A stretch of DNA of 64,000 nt from Aspergillus flavus (lineage: Eukaryota > Ascomycota > Eurotiomycetes > Eurotiales > Aspergillaceae), in contig NC_092407.1 in NCBI RefSeq assembly GCF_009017415.1, positions 3,100,001 through 3,164,000 of the forward strand. The letters are read 5' to 3'. Shown piece after piece: positions 44,684 through 55,863 of the stretch. How positions within the stretch are numbered: the first letter of the stretch is position 1; each line of letters opens with the position of its first letter. Position numbers and translations under genes: made by a program. Under the pieces are notes generated by a model. That model did no database searches. It was not told the origin of the DNA and saw nothing but the letters and a program-made list of their open reading frames with translations.

Positions 44684-45172
44684 TTGTGTTACTTAGATTG
44701 TGGAATGGTATTATGTATAAGCTGCTATGGGTAGATCTTGGGTATATCTCCTGTTTTTGTTATATGTCCTTCTATACTCGGTTTGTTGAAAGTAGTTGAA
44801 GATGAAATGGAAGGATATGTGGATTGGCTGGCAAAGTCTTGGCACTACCGATACGGAGTAAATATCTTCAAGAATAGATCTTGAGGTAGTATCATGCAAG
44901 CACGAAATAATAACTACGGAATCTGTGTAGATAAGCATTGCTTTAAACCATTGCCTTTTATTCAATCAAGAGCCGAAAAGCGTTCTATATAACCTGTACC
45001 ACCAATATCACATTATGTGGACAAGACAAGACAAGACGTCTAACCCAGTAGCGAAAGAAAAAGCAACATCATGATTCATGAAAGGTATCATCGAGAATAA
45101 CGCCTGCCAAGGGTATCGCACAAATGATGAATCAAGTCCCACAAAACGCCGTCATACCGTTACAAATAAGAT
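44684..45172. other. Intergenic region, ASA1 promoter and transcription-factor 3' flank
   Basis: About 490 bp. Nothing recognised. Confidence 0.4.
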
Positions 45173-47446
45173 CTATAAGCTTCCACATTGGTAATCACTG
45201 ATTTGATGTGGCGCAACGTAATGATCCTGATACGGGTGATTATCCATGGAGAAATCCGCAAACGCCATGATAGGGTTGACGACCCCGGGGGGCATCTTAA
45301 GAAGAGTCGAAGTAGGATCGATGTCGAATGCATGGTGGTCATTAAGCAAAGGTAATGCATTTGGATCGGTCGGAACTGGTTGATGTTGCTGGGTTGGATT
45401 CCAGCCCCATGCTTGTTGAAGTCCTTCTTTGACTTGCTCAGATCTCCAGCCCGTCTCTTTGGCGATATCGTCAAAGATCCCAAAGACCTCCTCTTGAGCC
45501 TCCCTCGTAGCGAGACATTCTGCAGCTACAGCCAGAAAACGGATAGACAGGCTAGCGACCCCTCTGATTTCAGTTGTTAGAATCAACAACGGTGTGCATA
45601 TAACAATCACTTCTTACCTATCTTTCACATTTGCGACAATCCCGCATATGTCATGCGCATGGCTTTGCTGCACACTTTGCATCTCAGGGCTGAACTCGTT
45701 CTCTAAGGGGTGCGTTTTCGTGAGGAGAATTCGAGTCGTATGGTAGAATAGCCGAGCTATAATTGAAGCTCGTTTGATAAGCCTATGAACAGTTAGCTAA
45801 AACAGTTGATTGTCTAGGCTTTACAATGTACCCACCATATCTTTGGAAACGAGGATTTCGAATTGGTCTGCCACGATGGCAGGAACGCAAGAGGTACCAT
45901 GGAGCGTGGTACGGCTTTCGCCCATTTATCACACCATTCATTGTACATAGTCCATTCCTGACATCGATGGCTGATCTCCATATCATTTGTCGAACGATCT
46001 AGGGGCTGAAGTTGAGACATGGACGACCGAAGATTGGCGACTTTCGCACAGAGATAAACCATACGGTGGGTCCACAGTTCCTCATTACCTGCAACGCTGG
46101 GTTGGTCTCGCTCAAAGTCCATATTTACACCCCATGTGTCGGGATCCCAAGCTAACGCCCAATTGAAATGCAAACAACTGAGTAGTTCCATACTAACATT
46201 GAGCCAGAAACAGGCCCCGCCGAGGCCTTGAGTCCTCGCGTCCCAGTGACACTCCTTAATGAGGGCTCGCGCCCCAGCGATGTGGTTCATACCGTGGATT
46301 GATGGGAAAGATTTTGAACACATTAATTCGTAGACATTGAGGACGACGGCTGTTGTCGCACATAAGGCAGAATCTCGGTCTGGATCATGAAGCGCGCTAA
46401 GGAGATCCCTGGAAGCTGCATCATGGAGATACGAGGCTTTTTCTTCTCCGTAGGAAGGGGTTTTAAGGTATACATGGCGGGCACCACATGCCATGAACGC
46501 CTTCAAGAGCATCGGCTGTCCTAGCGCATGGAAAGGCAAGATATGCGTGAACTGATAATGTCAGGAACGCCAAGACATTCTTAAGAACCGTGAAACTTAC
46601 ATGTTTTACATCGTTCATCGAGTCCATCCATTGACCAACTTCTTCTACAAATACTTGCATCAGGAAAACATCGTCGGGGTCCTGAAGACATGGGTAGTTA
46701 TTAGTCTTTACATCCCCCTTTCCAGTCGAGTTGAAAGGCGCATACGAAGCGCTTTGATCTTGAAGAGGCTGATATGGGGGATGAGGATGGCTACCAAATG
46801 TAGCATTCATACTGGCCGGCTGAGCCCCTGGACCTGATACAAATGAGGGGGCAGCATGCGGATTGTACGCAGACGGCAGAGGGGGACTCGTGAGATTGTC
46901 CGCCTTCAAAGGAGGGTCCGCTACTGGTGGAGGATATCTCTCGAAGCCCCCAACATACTCAGAGGCTATGTGTCTAGACTCATCACGGAACGTCACACGG
47001 GACCCTGGAGGGCGTGGAATGTAATGAGGAGGCGCTACCGTCTGTGTGTCGATGAAATTGAGACGAACTCCACGTCTGCATATCCGGCCTGATTTGCGGC
47101 AATTCTGGCACTGGTGCAAAGCCTCGTCACACTTCAAATGGCGCTCTCGGCAAGTGAGGCAACCGGTTCGGACACGCCTGGGCTTCCGTGCGGTGTCCTT
47201 TCGTCGGCCGGTATCGCTGCCTGGCGTCCGTGAGACGCTCATTGTGGTACTATTAGGGGTTAAGGCTCCTCCTTCGCCAAATGGGCTTTCTCGAGCATTG
47301 TCGTCCGTGGCTATTTTGTCCGGGGTGGCAATTTCTACTTCCAGGCCAGGAGTATCTGCGGTTTGGTCGGTAGCTGCCACCTCTACGGAGACATCCAGAT
47401 CGGGTGACGGCAAGACATTGCCGTTGATAGTGGAAACCGAAGCCAT
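45173..47446 (-). CDS. Zn2Cys6 fungal-specific transcription factor
   Basis: Four exons, 47446-46601, 46551-45836, 45782-45618 and 45563-45173, give 705 residues. The binuclear zinc cluster is complete: GCLTCRERHLKCDE followed by CQNCRKSGRICRRG (about residues 95-125), preceded by basic RRKDTARKPRRVR. A Pro/Ser-rich linker leads into a middle homology region (AFMACGARH, NVYELMCSKSFPSIHGMNHI, GGACFWLNVSMELL) typical of the Fungal_trans type. It is next to the aldehyde dehydrogenase / DapA pair and may regulate it; no target is shown. Introns are 49, 53 and 54 nt. Confidence 0.88.
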
Positions 47447-48096
47447 ATCAACGCTCGATGTAACAACCCAAACTCTTCTTGAGCCACTTTATATCCAGCG
47501 CCCAAAAATTGTTACGTAAAGCCTCGCGATCAGCCACAGAGACCAGGCCCGCAGCGCATCGTGGCTACCTGTAAGATTCCCGGTTGCGTGGAGATACTGG
47601 CTGTCGTTTCTGTCGGAGTCACGGACGGCGGCGACGATTGAGAAGGGAGATAAATACCACAATCGAAGGGCAAAAAGTAAAAGAGAGTATCTTCGTGTAT
47701 TATTCGGGCCATGAAAAAGCGACGGATATTCTTCGGCACCTGGAAGGAAATAGAGGTTCTTGTCAGTCTAGTCCAGTCAATGGTGAGCCCCGTAACGAGC
47801 TACAGGTTGTACCCCATTTAAATAAGGTAACACAGAGAGAATAACATTAGTCCATATCCTTACCAAGGCCAATCAATATTCACCAAGCCCACGGAGCGAT
47901 TGGATGATGAGAGAGAGAGAACTGAACGACTCCGAAGATTTGCGGGGAGATAATCAAGAATCCCCTAGACTGAAAAGGGACTAGTGCATGTTTCGCCGGA
48001 CTTTAATATTTATCAAATCACCTTTTTAAGGCCGACAACGTGATTGTTCTTCTATCTGCTCTATATTCAATACATACATTTCATTCTCGTGACTTT
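47447..48096. other. Intergenic region, transcription-factor promoter and ALDH 3' flank
   Basis: About 650 bp; no gene recognised. A GA-rich repeat (GAGAGAGAGA) lies near 47910. Confidence 0.4.
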
Positions 48097-49728
48097 CTAC
48101 AGTTTGTTTCCCATATTAACATGGACAGCCTTCACTTGGCTGTACGCTTCAAGTCCAGCTTCACCTAGTTCTCGCCCGATTCCGCTCTGCTTCACACCTC
48201 CGAACGGTACACGAGGATCGCAATCCTGGCTGCTGTTGATCCAGACCATACCAGACTCAATCTCAGCTGCAACCCGGTGAGCACGCTCCAGATCCTTTGT
48301 GAAGACAGCCGCACCAAGGCCATAGGTGGTATCATTTGCACGCCTAATGGCCTCTTCCTCCGTCTCAAAAGGCACGATGACAACGACGGGGCCAAAGATC
48401 TCCTCCCGATAGATGCGCATCGAATCCTTCACGTTCGTGAAAACAGTTGGCTGAACATAGTATCCCGACTCCCCGTTGCTGTTGGCTGGGTGAGGACCTC
48501 CTCCGGAAGCCACCGTCGCGCCCTCCGAAATGCCCACTTGAATGTACTCGAGCACTCTATCATATTGAGCGCGAGTCACCTGGGGACCTTGGAAGGTGCT
48601 CTCATCCCACTGATCTCCGATCTTCGATGTGGTCTGGATAGCGCCCTTGAACTGCTCAACAAAGGTATCGTAAATATCCTTCTGGACCAAGATCCGCGAC
48701 GTAGCAGTGCAAATCTGGCCCTGGTTGGACATAATACCGAAATGGGACCATTTCACGGCCTGCTCCATATCGGTATCGTTGAATACAATCAGGGGTGACT
48801 TTCCTCCCGTCTCAAGAGTAATATTCTTCAGGCTGCCAGCAGCCATCTTCATAATCTCTCTCGCGGTAGCAGTGGAGCCCGTGAACGCCACCTTATCGAC
48901 CAAGGGGTGCTGCACCAAAGCCGCACCGGCCTCCCTCCCGTATCCATTGATAATATTAACAACACCCTTCGGGAAGCCGGCCTCCTTGATCAAGGTTCCC
49001 AGAACCAAGATACTCAAGGGCGTCTGCTCAGCAGCCTTAATCACAACAGTATTACCACAAGCCAGAGCAGGTCCCAGCTTCCAGGCTGCCATGGACAGAG
49101 GGTAGTTCCAGGGGATGATCTGACCCACCACACCGATGGGCTGTCTAATTGTGTAGGCGAACTTCTGGGGGGTTGTGTTGATCGTTTGGCCGAATGTCTT
49201 GTCGGCCCAGCCACTGTAGTACCGGAAGGTGGTGATGGCTTCCACCAGGTCCTCGCTCAGCGCAACATGGTATGGTTTTCCTTGTATCAATCAGTACATA
49301 TACAATTAGTATCGGGCTAAAAGTCGGCTCACCGTTATCCCACGCGTCAATCGTAGCGAAAAGCTCCTTATTCTGCTCTATTAAGTCGGCCAACCGACCC
49401 ATTAACATTCCACGGTCTGTGGCTGGGAGGAGCTTCCATGAATCATCCTTCAAGGCAGCTTTGGCGGCATTGACTGCTTTATCGACATCCTCGGCACCGG
49501 CTGCGTAGACAGAGGCGATTTCACGGGTTGTTCTGTCGTAGGCGTTAGTTCTGCACAAAGATGATTGCCGATAAAGTTCTCATAATTAACATACGCAGGA
49601 TCAATAGAAGCAATAGTCTGACCAGATGTAGACTTCACAAATTCATTATCGATGAACAAACCGGTGGGTTGTTTATACTGGCGACCATTCGGCGCTGTGA
49701 TATCAAGGAAAAGATCGAGCTCTGGCAT
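48097..49728 (-). CDS. NAD(P)-dependent aldehyde dehydrogenase
   Basis: Oxidises an aldehyde to the acid. Three exons, 49728-49595, 49550-49333 and 49280-48097, with short introns of 44 and 52 nt, give 511 residues. Landmarks: IIPWNYP (nucleotide-binding region), FTGSTATAR, the general base Glu in LETGGKSP (about residue 274) and the nucleophile Cys in NQGQICTATSR (about residue 308), 34 residues apart as expected for the family; then EEIFGPVV and PFGGVKQSGIGRE. It is probably cytosolic. It faces away from a DapA-family lyase, which suggests it handles a semialdehyde made in the same pathway, but the substrate is not shown. Confidence 0.9.
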
Positions 49729-50400
49729 GGCGGGGTACAATGTACTACGGTGGTGACTCTTAAAGAAGTGGAAGTTCAAAAGTAACAGTCGGGTATAATA
49801 AAGCCAGAGATATTTAAAACTTGAAGGAATGATAAGAAAAAAAAAAGATCCAGCTATCTATGTCTAGAATCAAGAGCTTTATCAACAGAAAAAGAGAAGC
49901 AGGACAAAGCTACCCCACCCACCACAGCTTTCAATCAACGACCAATATCAAACGAAGAGACCCAGAAATTGCCCCTCGGCGGGGGTTTCTCGGGTGCACA
50001 TACCTTATGCAAGCAAGTGATTTGAGGGGTGGATTTAGCGTATTCTGATTCCAGCCTTAGCGGAGTCGACTTGGAACTTAGTGATGGATGTCTGCTACCC
50101 GAAACAGGCATGTCGTTCCGAAACCCATACTAATCCATCGACCCCAATTGATAACATCCTTATGTTAATCATGACGCACATGGAGTCTTACCCCGGATCC
50201 ATAGATCCAACCGTCGGAATGAAACCACTTCAGAATCATATCCAGACACAACCACCCAAGGAAAGCCGTTCCGGCACACTTGTAGATATAAGGAATAACA
50301 ATGCCAGCAACCGACGAGCTTACAGCATACAATCTGTTCAAGATACTCATACCACTACATTCGAAGAGCCTCATTCCAATCACATAACCAAACCACCAAG
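49729..50400. promoter_or_regulatory. Divergent promoter region, aldehyde dehydrogenase / DapA-family lyase
   Basis: About 670 bp between two outward-facing enzyme genes, flanked on both sides by Zn2Cys6 regulator genes. Likely to hold their shared control sites; I could not pick out a CGG-type inverted pair with confidence. Confidence 0.45.
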
Positions 50401-51297
50401 ATGAGCACCCAAGAACTCACGGGCGTTATGGTCGCCCTGATCACCCCCTTCACCGACGACGGCAGCAAGATCGACGAAGGCCGCCTAAAGTCCCATATCG
50501 ACCGACTCCTCCAAGCCGGTGTGCACGGCCTCGTCCCCGGCGGCAGCACGGGCGAATTTACAGTCCTCTCCCTCGCCGAGCGCAAGCAATTAACAGAGCT
50601 CTGTGTTAAATACGCCGCGGGCCGCGTACCCGTCGTCGCCGGCACAGGCGCCACCTCGACACAAGAGGCAGTGGAACTGGCCAAACACGCCGGTGAAGTC
50701 GGTGCCGCAGCAGTGATGGTTGTTCCACCTTTCTACGACCCAGTCAATTACGAACAACTCACGGAGATGATGAGCGAAATCCACACCGAGTCGAAGCTGC
50801 CGATCATGTACTACAATATCCCGTCTGCTAGCGGGTTGACCTTGACGCCGCAGCAGATCGCTGATCTGTCCAAGGTCGGCGTTAAGTACCTCAAGGACAC
50901 ATCCGGTAATGCGCCGGCGTATACAGAGCTGGTGTTTGCTTTGTCGGATAAGATCACCGCGTTCAACGGCTGGGATACCCTTACATTCTATGGTATGGCG
51001 GCTGGAGCGCCTGGCTGTGTTTGGGGTGCCGCGAACGTCATCCCAGAGTTGGCAGTGCAGCTTTGGGAGGCTATTGCTGTGAAGGGTGATTTGAAGCTTG
51101 GTAGGGAGCTGTGGGCTAAGGCTTTCCCTATCTGCAAGTTCCTGGAGTCGCATAACTATGCTGCTGCTGTGAAGACTGGTGTTGAGTTGACTGGTCAACC
51201 CACTGGTGGTCTGCGGAAGCCCTTTGCCCTATTGGCAGACCAGCACAAGGCTGAGTTGGCCTCATTTATGCAGTCGGCTGGTATTAAGACGGTTTAA
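50401..51297 (+). CDS. DapA/NAL-family class I aldolase-type lyase
   Basis: Single exon, 298 residues, a TIM-barrel enzyme forming a Schiff base. The family signatures are clear: PGGSTGEF (about 46-53), MYYNIPSASG (Tyr near 137-138) and the catalytic Lys in YLKDTSGN (Lys165). Family members include dihydrodipicolinate synthase, 2-keto-3-deoxy-sugar-acid aldolases or dehydratases, and pyrroline-4-hydroxy-2-carboxylate deaminase. Fungi make lysine by the aminoadipate route, so a biosynthetic DapA role is unlikely. With an aldehyde dehydrogenase and a (broken) amino-acid permease nearby, a catabolic role is the better guess. It could be the 2-keto-3-deoxy-L-galactonate aldolase type, but its neighbours are not those of the galacturonate pathway. 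Intron-free and intact. Confidence 0.88.
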   Translation: MSTQELTGVMVALITPFTDDGSKIDEGRLKSHIDRLLQAGVHGLVPGGSTGEFTVLSLAERKQLTELCVKYAAGRVPVVAGTGATSTQEAVELAKHAGEVGAAAVMVVPPFYDPVNYEQLTEMMSEIHTESKLPIMYYNIPSASGLTLTPQQIADLSKVGVKYLKDTSGNAPAYTELVFALSDKITAFNGWDTLTFYGMAAGAPGCVWGAANVIPELAVQLWEAIAVKGDLKLGRELWAKAFPICKFLESHNYAAAVKTGVELTGQPTGGLRKPFALLADQHKAELASFMQSAGIKTV

Positions 51298-51429
51298 GAG
51301 GCGATTGTTGGGAGGAATATATAAGCATCATTGAATCATGTGAGACGTGACATTCCGGCGTTTTGTGCTTCAGCTTTCTATCTGTGAATATTTATGGCAG
51401 GAAATGATAAAATATATGTTTTTTTGCCC

Positions 51430-53830
51430 TCATGAAAGCATCGGCCAGAGCTTTTTCTGTCTCAGTATATCCATCCACGTAGGTAACGGGCCTCCGGCGC
51501 GATTGAATCGGAAGTATCCGTCTTGTTCTTTCCACACGGCCGTCATCACATCCTTCGCGACTACAAAGGATGCAAAGCCGCATTGCGCTCCTCCCTTTTC
51601 GACCCATCGTAGGAGAGCATCGCGCTTAGATGGGGCCATGGCTTCGCATCCTGCCATGAATGCCGGCCACGCTGTGCCTGGACCCGGAACTTTATGTTGA
51701 GCTAGCGCTGTGTCAAAATCCTTCAGAGCCGCTATGACTTCATCAACGTGTGATTGCAGGATTGATGGGTGGACATTGCGGATGCGGCGGTAGAAAAAGA
51801 TTACAAGGGCCGTGTTTAATGCCCGGAGCATGTGGGTATGTGGCCGGGCAGGTCCTCCTGCCGAGTCGGTATTGCTTCCCTTACTTTTATCTGAATTAAA
51901 AGAGCAAATCATGTTCTCAAGACGGGTGGCACGTCGTTGTAATGCCTCCCACGCCTCCGAGTTCATAAATCTCTTTGTCCCTCCAGAGACCACTAGAGTA
52001 TCCATGACATTGGCTAACCTGGTCGTTTGTGATACTAAACTAAGCCATGTCTCAGGTATACCGTAGATCTCGCTATAAAGCGTGTCTGCCCACCGGCGTG
52101 AGTCTTCCAAGTGGATGTCGTGAAGGGCTACTTCGCGCTCTTTGGGTGCGTCAATATCCAGATCACTGTCCGACTGGCGGGGCTGCAGGAGTAGGAAGTC
52201 ATCTAATCGCGCATCTAACCCACTTCGGCGGCTGTTATCATACTCCAACATATCTTCGCGGGGCTGAAAGCAGTGGTTCAGTGCCTCGATAAACGAAGCG
52301 GATGGGTTGTAATCGTGAAGGACATAGGTGCTCTCTCCTACGATGCGCATCCACGTGTAGATGTGATGCAGCACACGCGCTTTCCGGGAGATCTCACGTT
52401 TCGATAAACCACGGAGACGCATGAGCCGCTCGGCATCTATCATGTAACACCGTGCATCCTTTTGATGCCCGGAAAGAATCTAATTACATAGTCAGCCAGT
52501 TGTGAACGTAGCCAGGGACTAAAATGAGAGTCTCACTGCAAAGGCTGCCATTGCAGAGATAGCCATTAGCTGGTCCTTGTACTTGGCTTTCTTCGGCCCA
52601 TTCACCTCTATCTTCAGCGATTGCTGTATATGGCCCTTCGCCTTATGGTACGAATAATGCGTTACTTGTTTCCAGTGCTCTGCAGAGTGCGGCGACTCAA
52701 TAGTGGCATTCAGGCTCAGATGATGTGCGGAGCACGCAAGAAGAGAGTAAAAGTTGGCCAGCCTAGCGTGATTAAGGTTGTGTCCCCCAAGATATGTAAG
52801 ATCTCCGAGAGTCAGTACAGCGGTTGGAATATTTAGCAACTTCCAGGGGGACTTTTGCCCAACAGGCAGCGTCATCATCTGCCCGATTACATTGTCCTGG
52901 AAGTGTTTCAGCAGGAAAGGGGCATCCGTCAATATATCGCTCGTGGGGGAGACCAGCTCAATGGGCGACTGTTGTGGTGTCAGTGCGCTCATTCCCCGCT
53001 GCTCTTCGTCTCTTTCAAATACTGTTAGGTCTTGACCGTGTGTCTGACCAGACATATCGTCTAACCCACTCCGATAAATAGAGGAATATAGCCCATGGGT
53101 AAGTTCACCATGATTGAAGTCATCAGATAGTATCCCAGAGGTCAGATCGAATCCAAGGCCAAATAGATCGGCCCAGTGGAGGAACTCATCCGCCCCAAGT
53201 AGGGGATCAGTTACGGATGACAGCAATGGGTCAAACTCCAATGCTTCATCATAGGGAAGTCTGTTGGTAGCCGGGGAAGGACTTGTCTTCTCCGACTGAG
53301 CATTCTGACGTTTGTTGTTCGTATCAGGACAAAGGTCGAACTTAAGAACTCCAAAAGGCCCAACCGCGACATCCCCGGTCGATGAGCCTTCTACTTCTTT
53401 GGATTTGGTATCGACCTCAGTGAGTAACGCATCAACGGTACCGGAAGCAAGGTCCGCGGCCAACGCCGTGCTCATGGAAGCCCTCGATTTTTCTGAACAG
53501 GCAAATCAGCACACGAGCATTATTTACTATGAATGTGGGGTAGATGATCTCACCAGTATAGAGATGGCGTCTCGTGCCATGACCCCCACTACTAGTAGCA
53601 GATTTGTCTGCGCTTCGACTCTCGGAACTTGATTGGCGTTGCTGTTGTGACTGGTGCTTGCCGGACATCCATCGAATCTCCGTGGAATAGCCTTCACAGG
53701 AAACGCCAAATGCATGACACGTCAAGCAGGTCGGTCGCATCTGGTCGCATTTCACATGGCGACGACGGCAGGTCTGGCAGCCTCCCAGCGTATGGGTCCG
53801 GCGCGATTTGCTCTTTCTCGACGGGGGCAT
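51430..53830 (-). CDS. Zn2Cys6 transcription factor, UGA3/ARGR-like (Fungal_trans_2)
   Basis: Three exons, 53830-53554, 53492-52537 and 52479-51430, give 760 residues. The zinc cluster lies at the very N-terminus: GGCQTCRRRHVKCDQ and CLTCHAFGVSCEGY (about residues 17-48), with basic SRKSKSRRT before it. The C-terminal part has the pattern of the UGA3/ARCA group (HHIYTWMRIVGESTYVLH, FFYRRIRNVHPSILQ, WPAFMAGCEA and a final PTWMDILRQKKLWPMLS), a group including regulators of amino-acid and GABA use. It converges on the DapA-family gene with about 130 bp between. Introns are 61 and 57 nt. Intact. Confidence 0.88.
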
Positions 53831-54219
53831 TGCACGAGCTCTATTTAGTCAAGCTATCGTCAAACCAATATAGTAAGTAATATGTAAGTCACAGCAAGTC
53901 AATCAATAAACTCCGAGTGAGTTGATAGCAGCCAGTTTCCTTGAGACTGACTGCGTTGATAACTGTTCGGAATCACTTTCCTTTTGTGTTTCCCCGCACT
54001 ACGCCACTACGTCGCCAACACTTTTTGCCTTCCTTATCTGTGAGCTATCCTCACCGCCTAGATTAATGTGGAGTGGCGGTAGTACCCACTTCTGGCCCGT
54101 GGGTTGCCCTAAGCACCATTTAAATACATACTCTCTTGGCCAATTGAATCATACAACCGCTTGGAACAAAACTAAAAACGAGTTGAATTGTGGATGAGAG
54201 GCTTTCCAGGAACATCAAT
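53831..54219. other. Intergenic region upstream of the second transcription factor
   Basis: About 390 bp; should carry the regulator's promoter and the permease 3' flank. Nothing recognised. Confidence 0.4.
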
Positions 54220-55863
54220 TCACTCAAACAGCAGTCTCCACGACTGGTACCATTTCAAGGTGGGCTTGTCCTCCACCGGAGACTCACTCTCAATAATCTC
54301 CGCCAGACCCGACACTAGATCAACATCCAATGGGGAGTGCACCCAAGATTCCGATCGAGCGACAACAAAACGGTGGTCCAGTTACAAGACCAGGAAGATG
54401 GGAAGGGCGATATAACACGTGAGAAAGTTGGACGTATCCCAGTGGCCGTGGATGAAGTTCTTGAAACCATTCAAGAGAAGCAATAGGCTGAACATACCGC
54501 CAGAGATGTACGACATATAGGGCTGAATTCGGGATCGATAGGGCAGGTCCGTCACGCTCTGGGCATCAATGGCCTTTCTGAATCGCAGATACACGATACA
54601 AACACAGATCCAGCTCTGAAAGGCTCCAGTGTTAATCAGATTGACGAACCAATTAAACACGGTCGCTCCGGTTGAGGATACATTGAGATAAGAGAGGAGA
54701 CAGATGGCGGTGGTGCACGCGACGGCATTGTAGGGAACGCCAGATTTGGTGCATTTCATCAGAAATCGCGGTGCACTGCCTATCAAGGCGGTCGAGTAGA
54801 GGGCGCGCGTTGACATATAGAAATAAGAATTGCCGGCGGATAATGCTGAGAGTAGTATCACTGTGTTGATGACTGAGTCCAAGCCCACTATGCCTGCGTT
54901 CCGGGCCGCGATTGCCCATGGGGAGGCTCCCGCGCCAGACCCACCTCCAAGTAGCTTGGGATCGTCACTCGACAGAATCAGACTGATGGCAAAAGCTCCA
55001 ATAATGTAGAAAAGCACGAGTCGGTAGAAGTACCGTTTTCCTGCGGTTGGTAGGTTGGGTCGGGGCGACTCCATCTCCCCGCCGGTGACGATAAGAAGTT
55101 CTGGGGCGAAGCCGAATGCATACACGGAATGGCAGATGGTAGCCACAAAGGCACTCAGGCGGCCAACATGACCGGGAACCAGATACTCGTTGACCGGAGC
55201 TGGGTGCTTCCAATAATGGAAACTAAGCAACTCGCGGTTGGGACCTCCTCCAAAGACAAGCACCACGGCCATGATGATAAGACCAATGATGCTAATCACC
55301 TTGATCGACGCGAATCAGAACTCCACTTCACCGTAAACCCCAACCGGAAAACAGTTCAGTACAACAAGAAGAACAATAAAGATTGTAATCCATACAGCCA
55401 CACGCACTGGAGGGCTCCAATACTGAATTACAAGGCTTGCGGCCGTTATCTCAGCTGGTACCGTGATAACAAAGATATAGCAGTACATCCAGCCCAAGGC
55501 AAACCCTAGGCTGTTGGAGAAGAAGCGACTAGCATAATATGACATAGAAGGGCCAGGAACAGGTAGGTACGAAGACATTTCGGTCGTCGCAGTCACGATG
55601 CCAAATACCAGGCCGGTTATGATGCAGTAGGCGACGACCAAAAACACCGGGCCTCCCATGTTGAGACTCTGCCCAGGGTATGATGACCAAGAGAGGGCTC
55701 AAGTCTCGCCACGCTCAGATGCTTGCCCTAGGAGGCACGATTGGAACTGGCCTCTTTATCGGCTCTGGGTGGCAATTGGAAATGTCTCTCCCTCTTTCAT
55801 GGAGGCTACCTTCGCGAGATCTCGCTGGCTCTCGGGGTCTGTATGCTTCATTTTTTCATCCAT
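54220..55863 (-). pseudogene. APC-family amino-acid permease, broken by a small inversion and two stops
   Basis: The N-terminal cytosolic tail is on the minus strand from ATG 55863 to 55770. The next stretch, encoding RGLKSRHAQMLALGGTIGTG and FIGSG of TM1, is present but on the plus strand (55672-55769). From 55671 the minus strand carries on with QSLNMGGPVFLVVAYC, ATTEMSSYLPVPGPS, VPAEITAASLVIQYW, FAPELLIVTGGEMESPRP and RALYSTA, all typical of yeast-type amino-acid permeases. There are also in-frame stops: TGA at 55317-55315, where relatives have Trp after GEVEF, and TAA at 54384-54382 in the last helix. The frame then runs on to a natural end at 54220. With the inversion set aside, the frame fits exactly at both ends. 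The transported amino acid is unknown; position suggests a link to the ALDH/DapA cluster. Confidence 0.85.
55672..55769. other. 98-bp in-place inversion inside the permease gene
   Basis: The segment is bounded by CCCAG at 55672-55676 and CTGGG at 55765-55769, a 5-bp inverted repeat. It encodes part of permease TM1 in the direction opposite to the rest of the gene. Reading it reversed joins the frame on both sides without a single base gained or lost. Confidence 0.85.

Noticed and set aside
47900..47920. GA repeat as part of a CRISPR-like or regulatory array
   Set aside because: A simple dinucleotide run; no spacer structure, and CRISPR arrays are not expected in a fungal nucleus.
50401..51297. 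Galacturonate-pathway aldolase (gaaC)
   Set aside because: Same superfamily, but the expected galacturonate neighbours are absent and sequence identity cannot be judged by eye.
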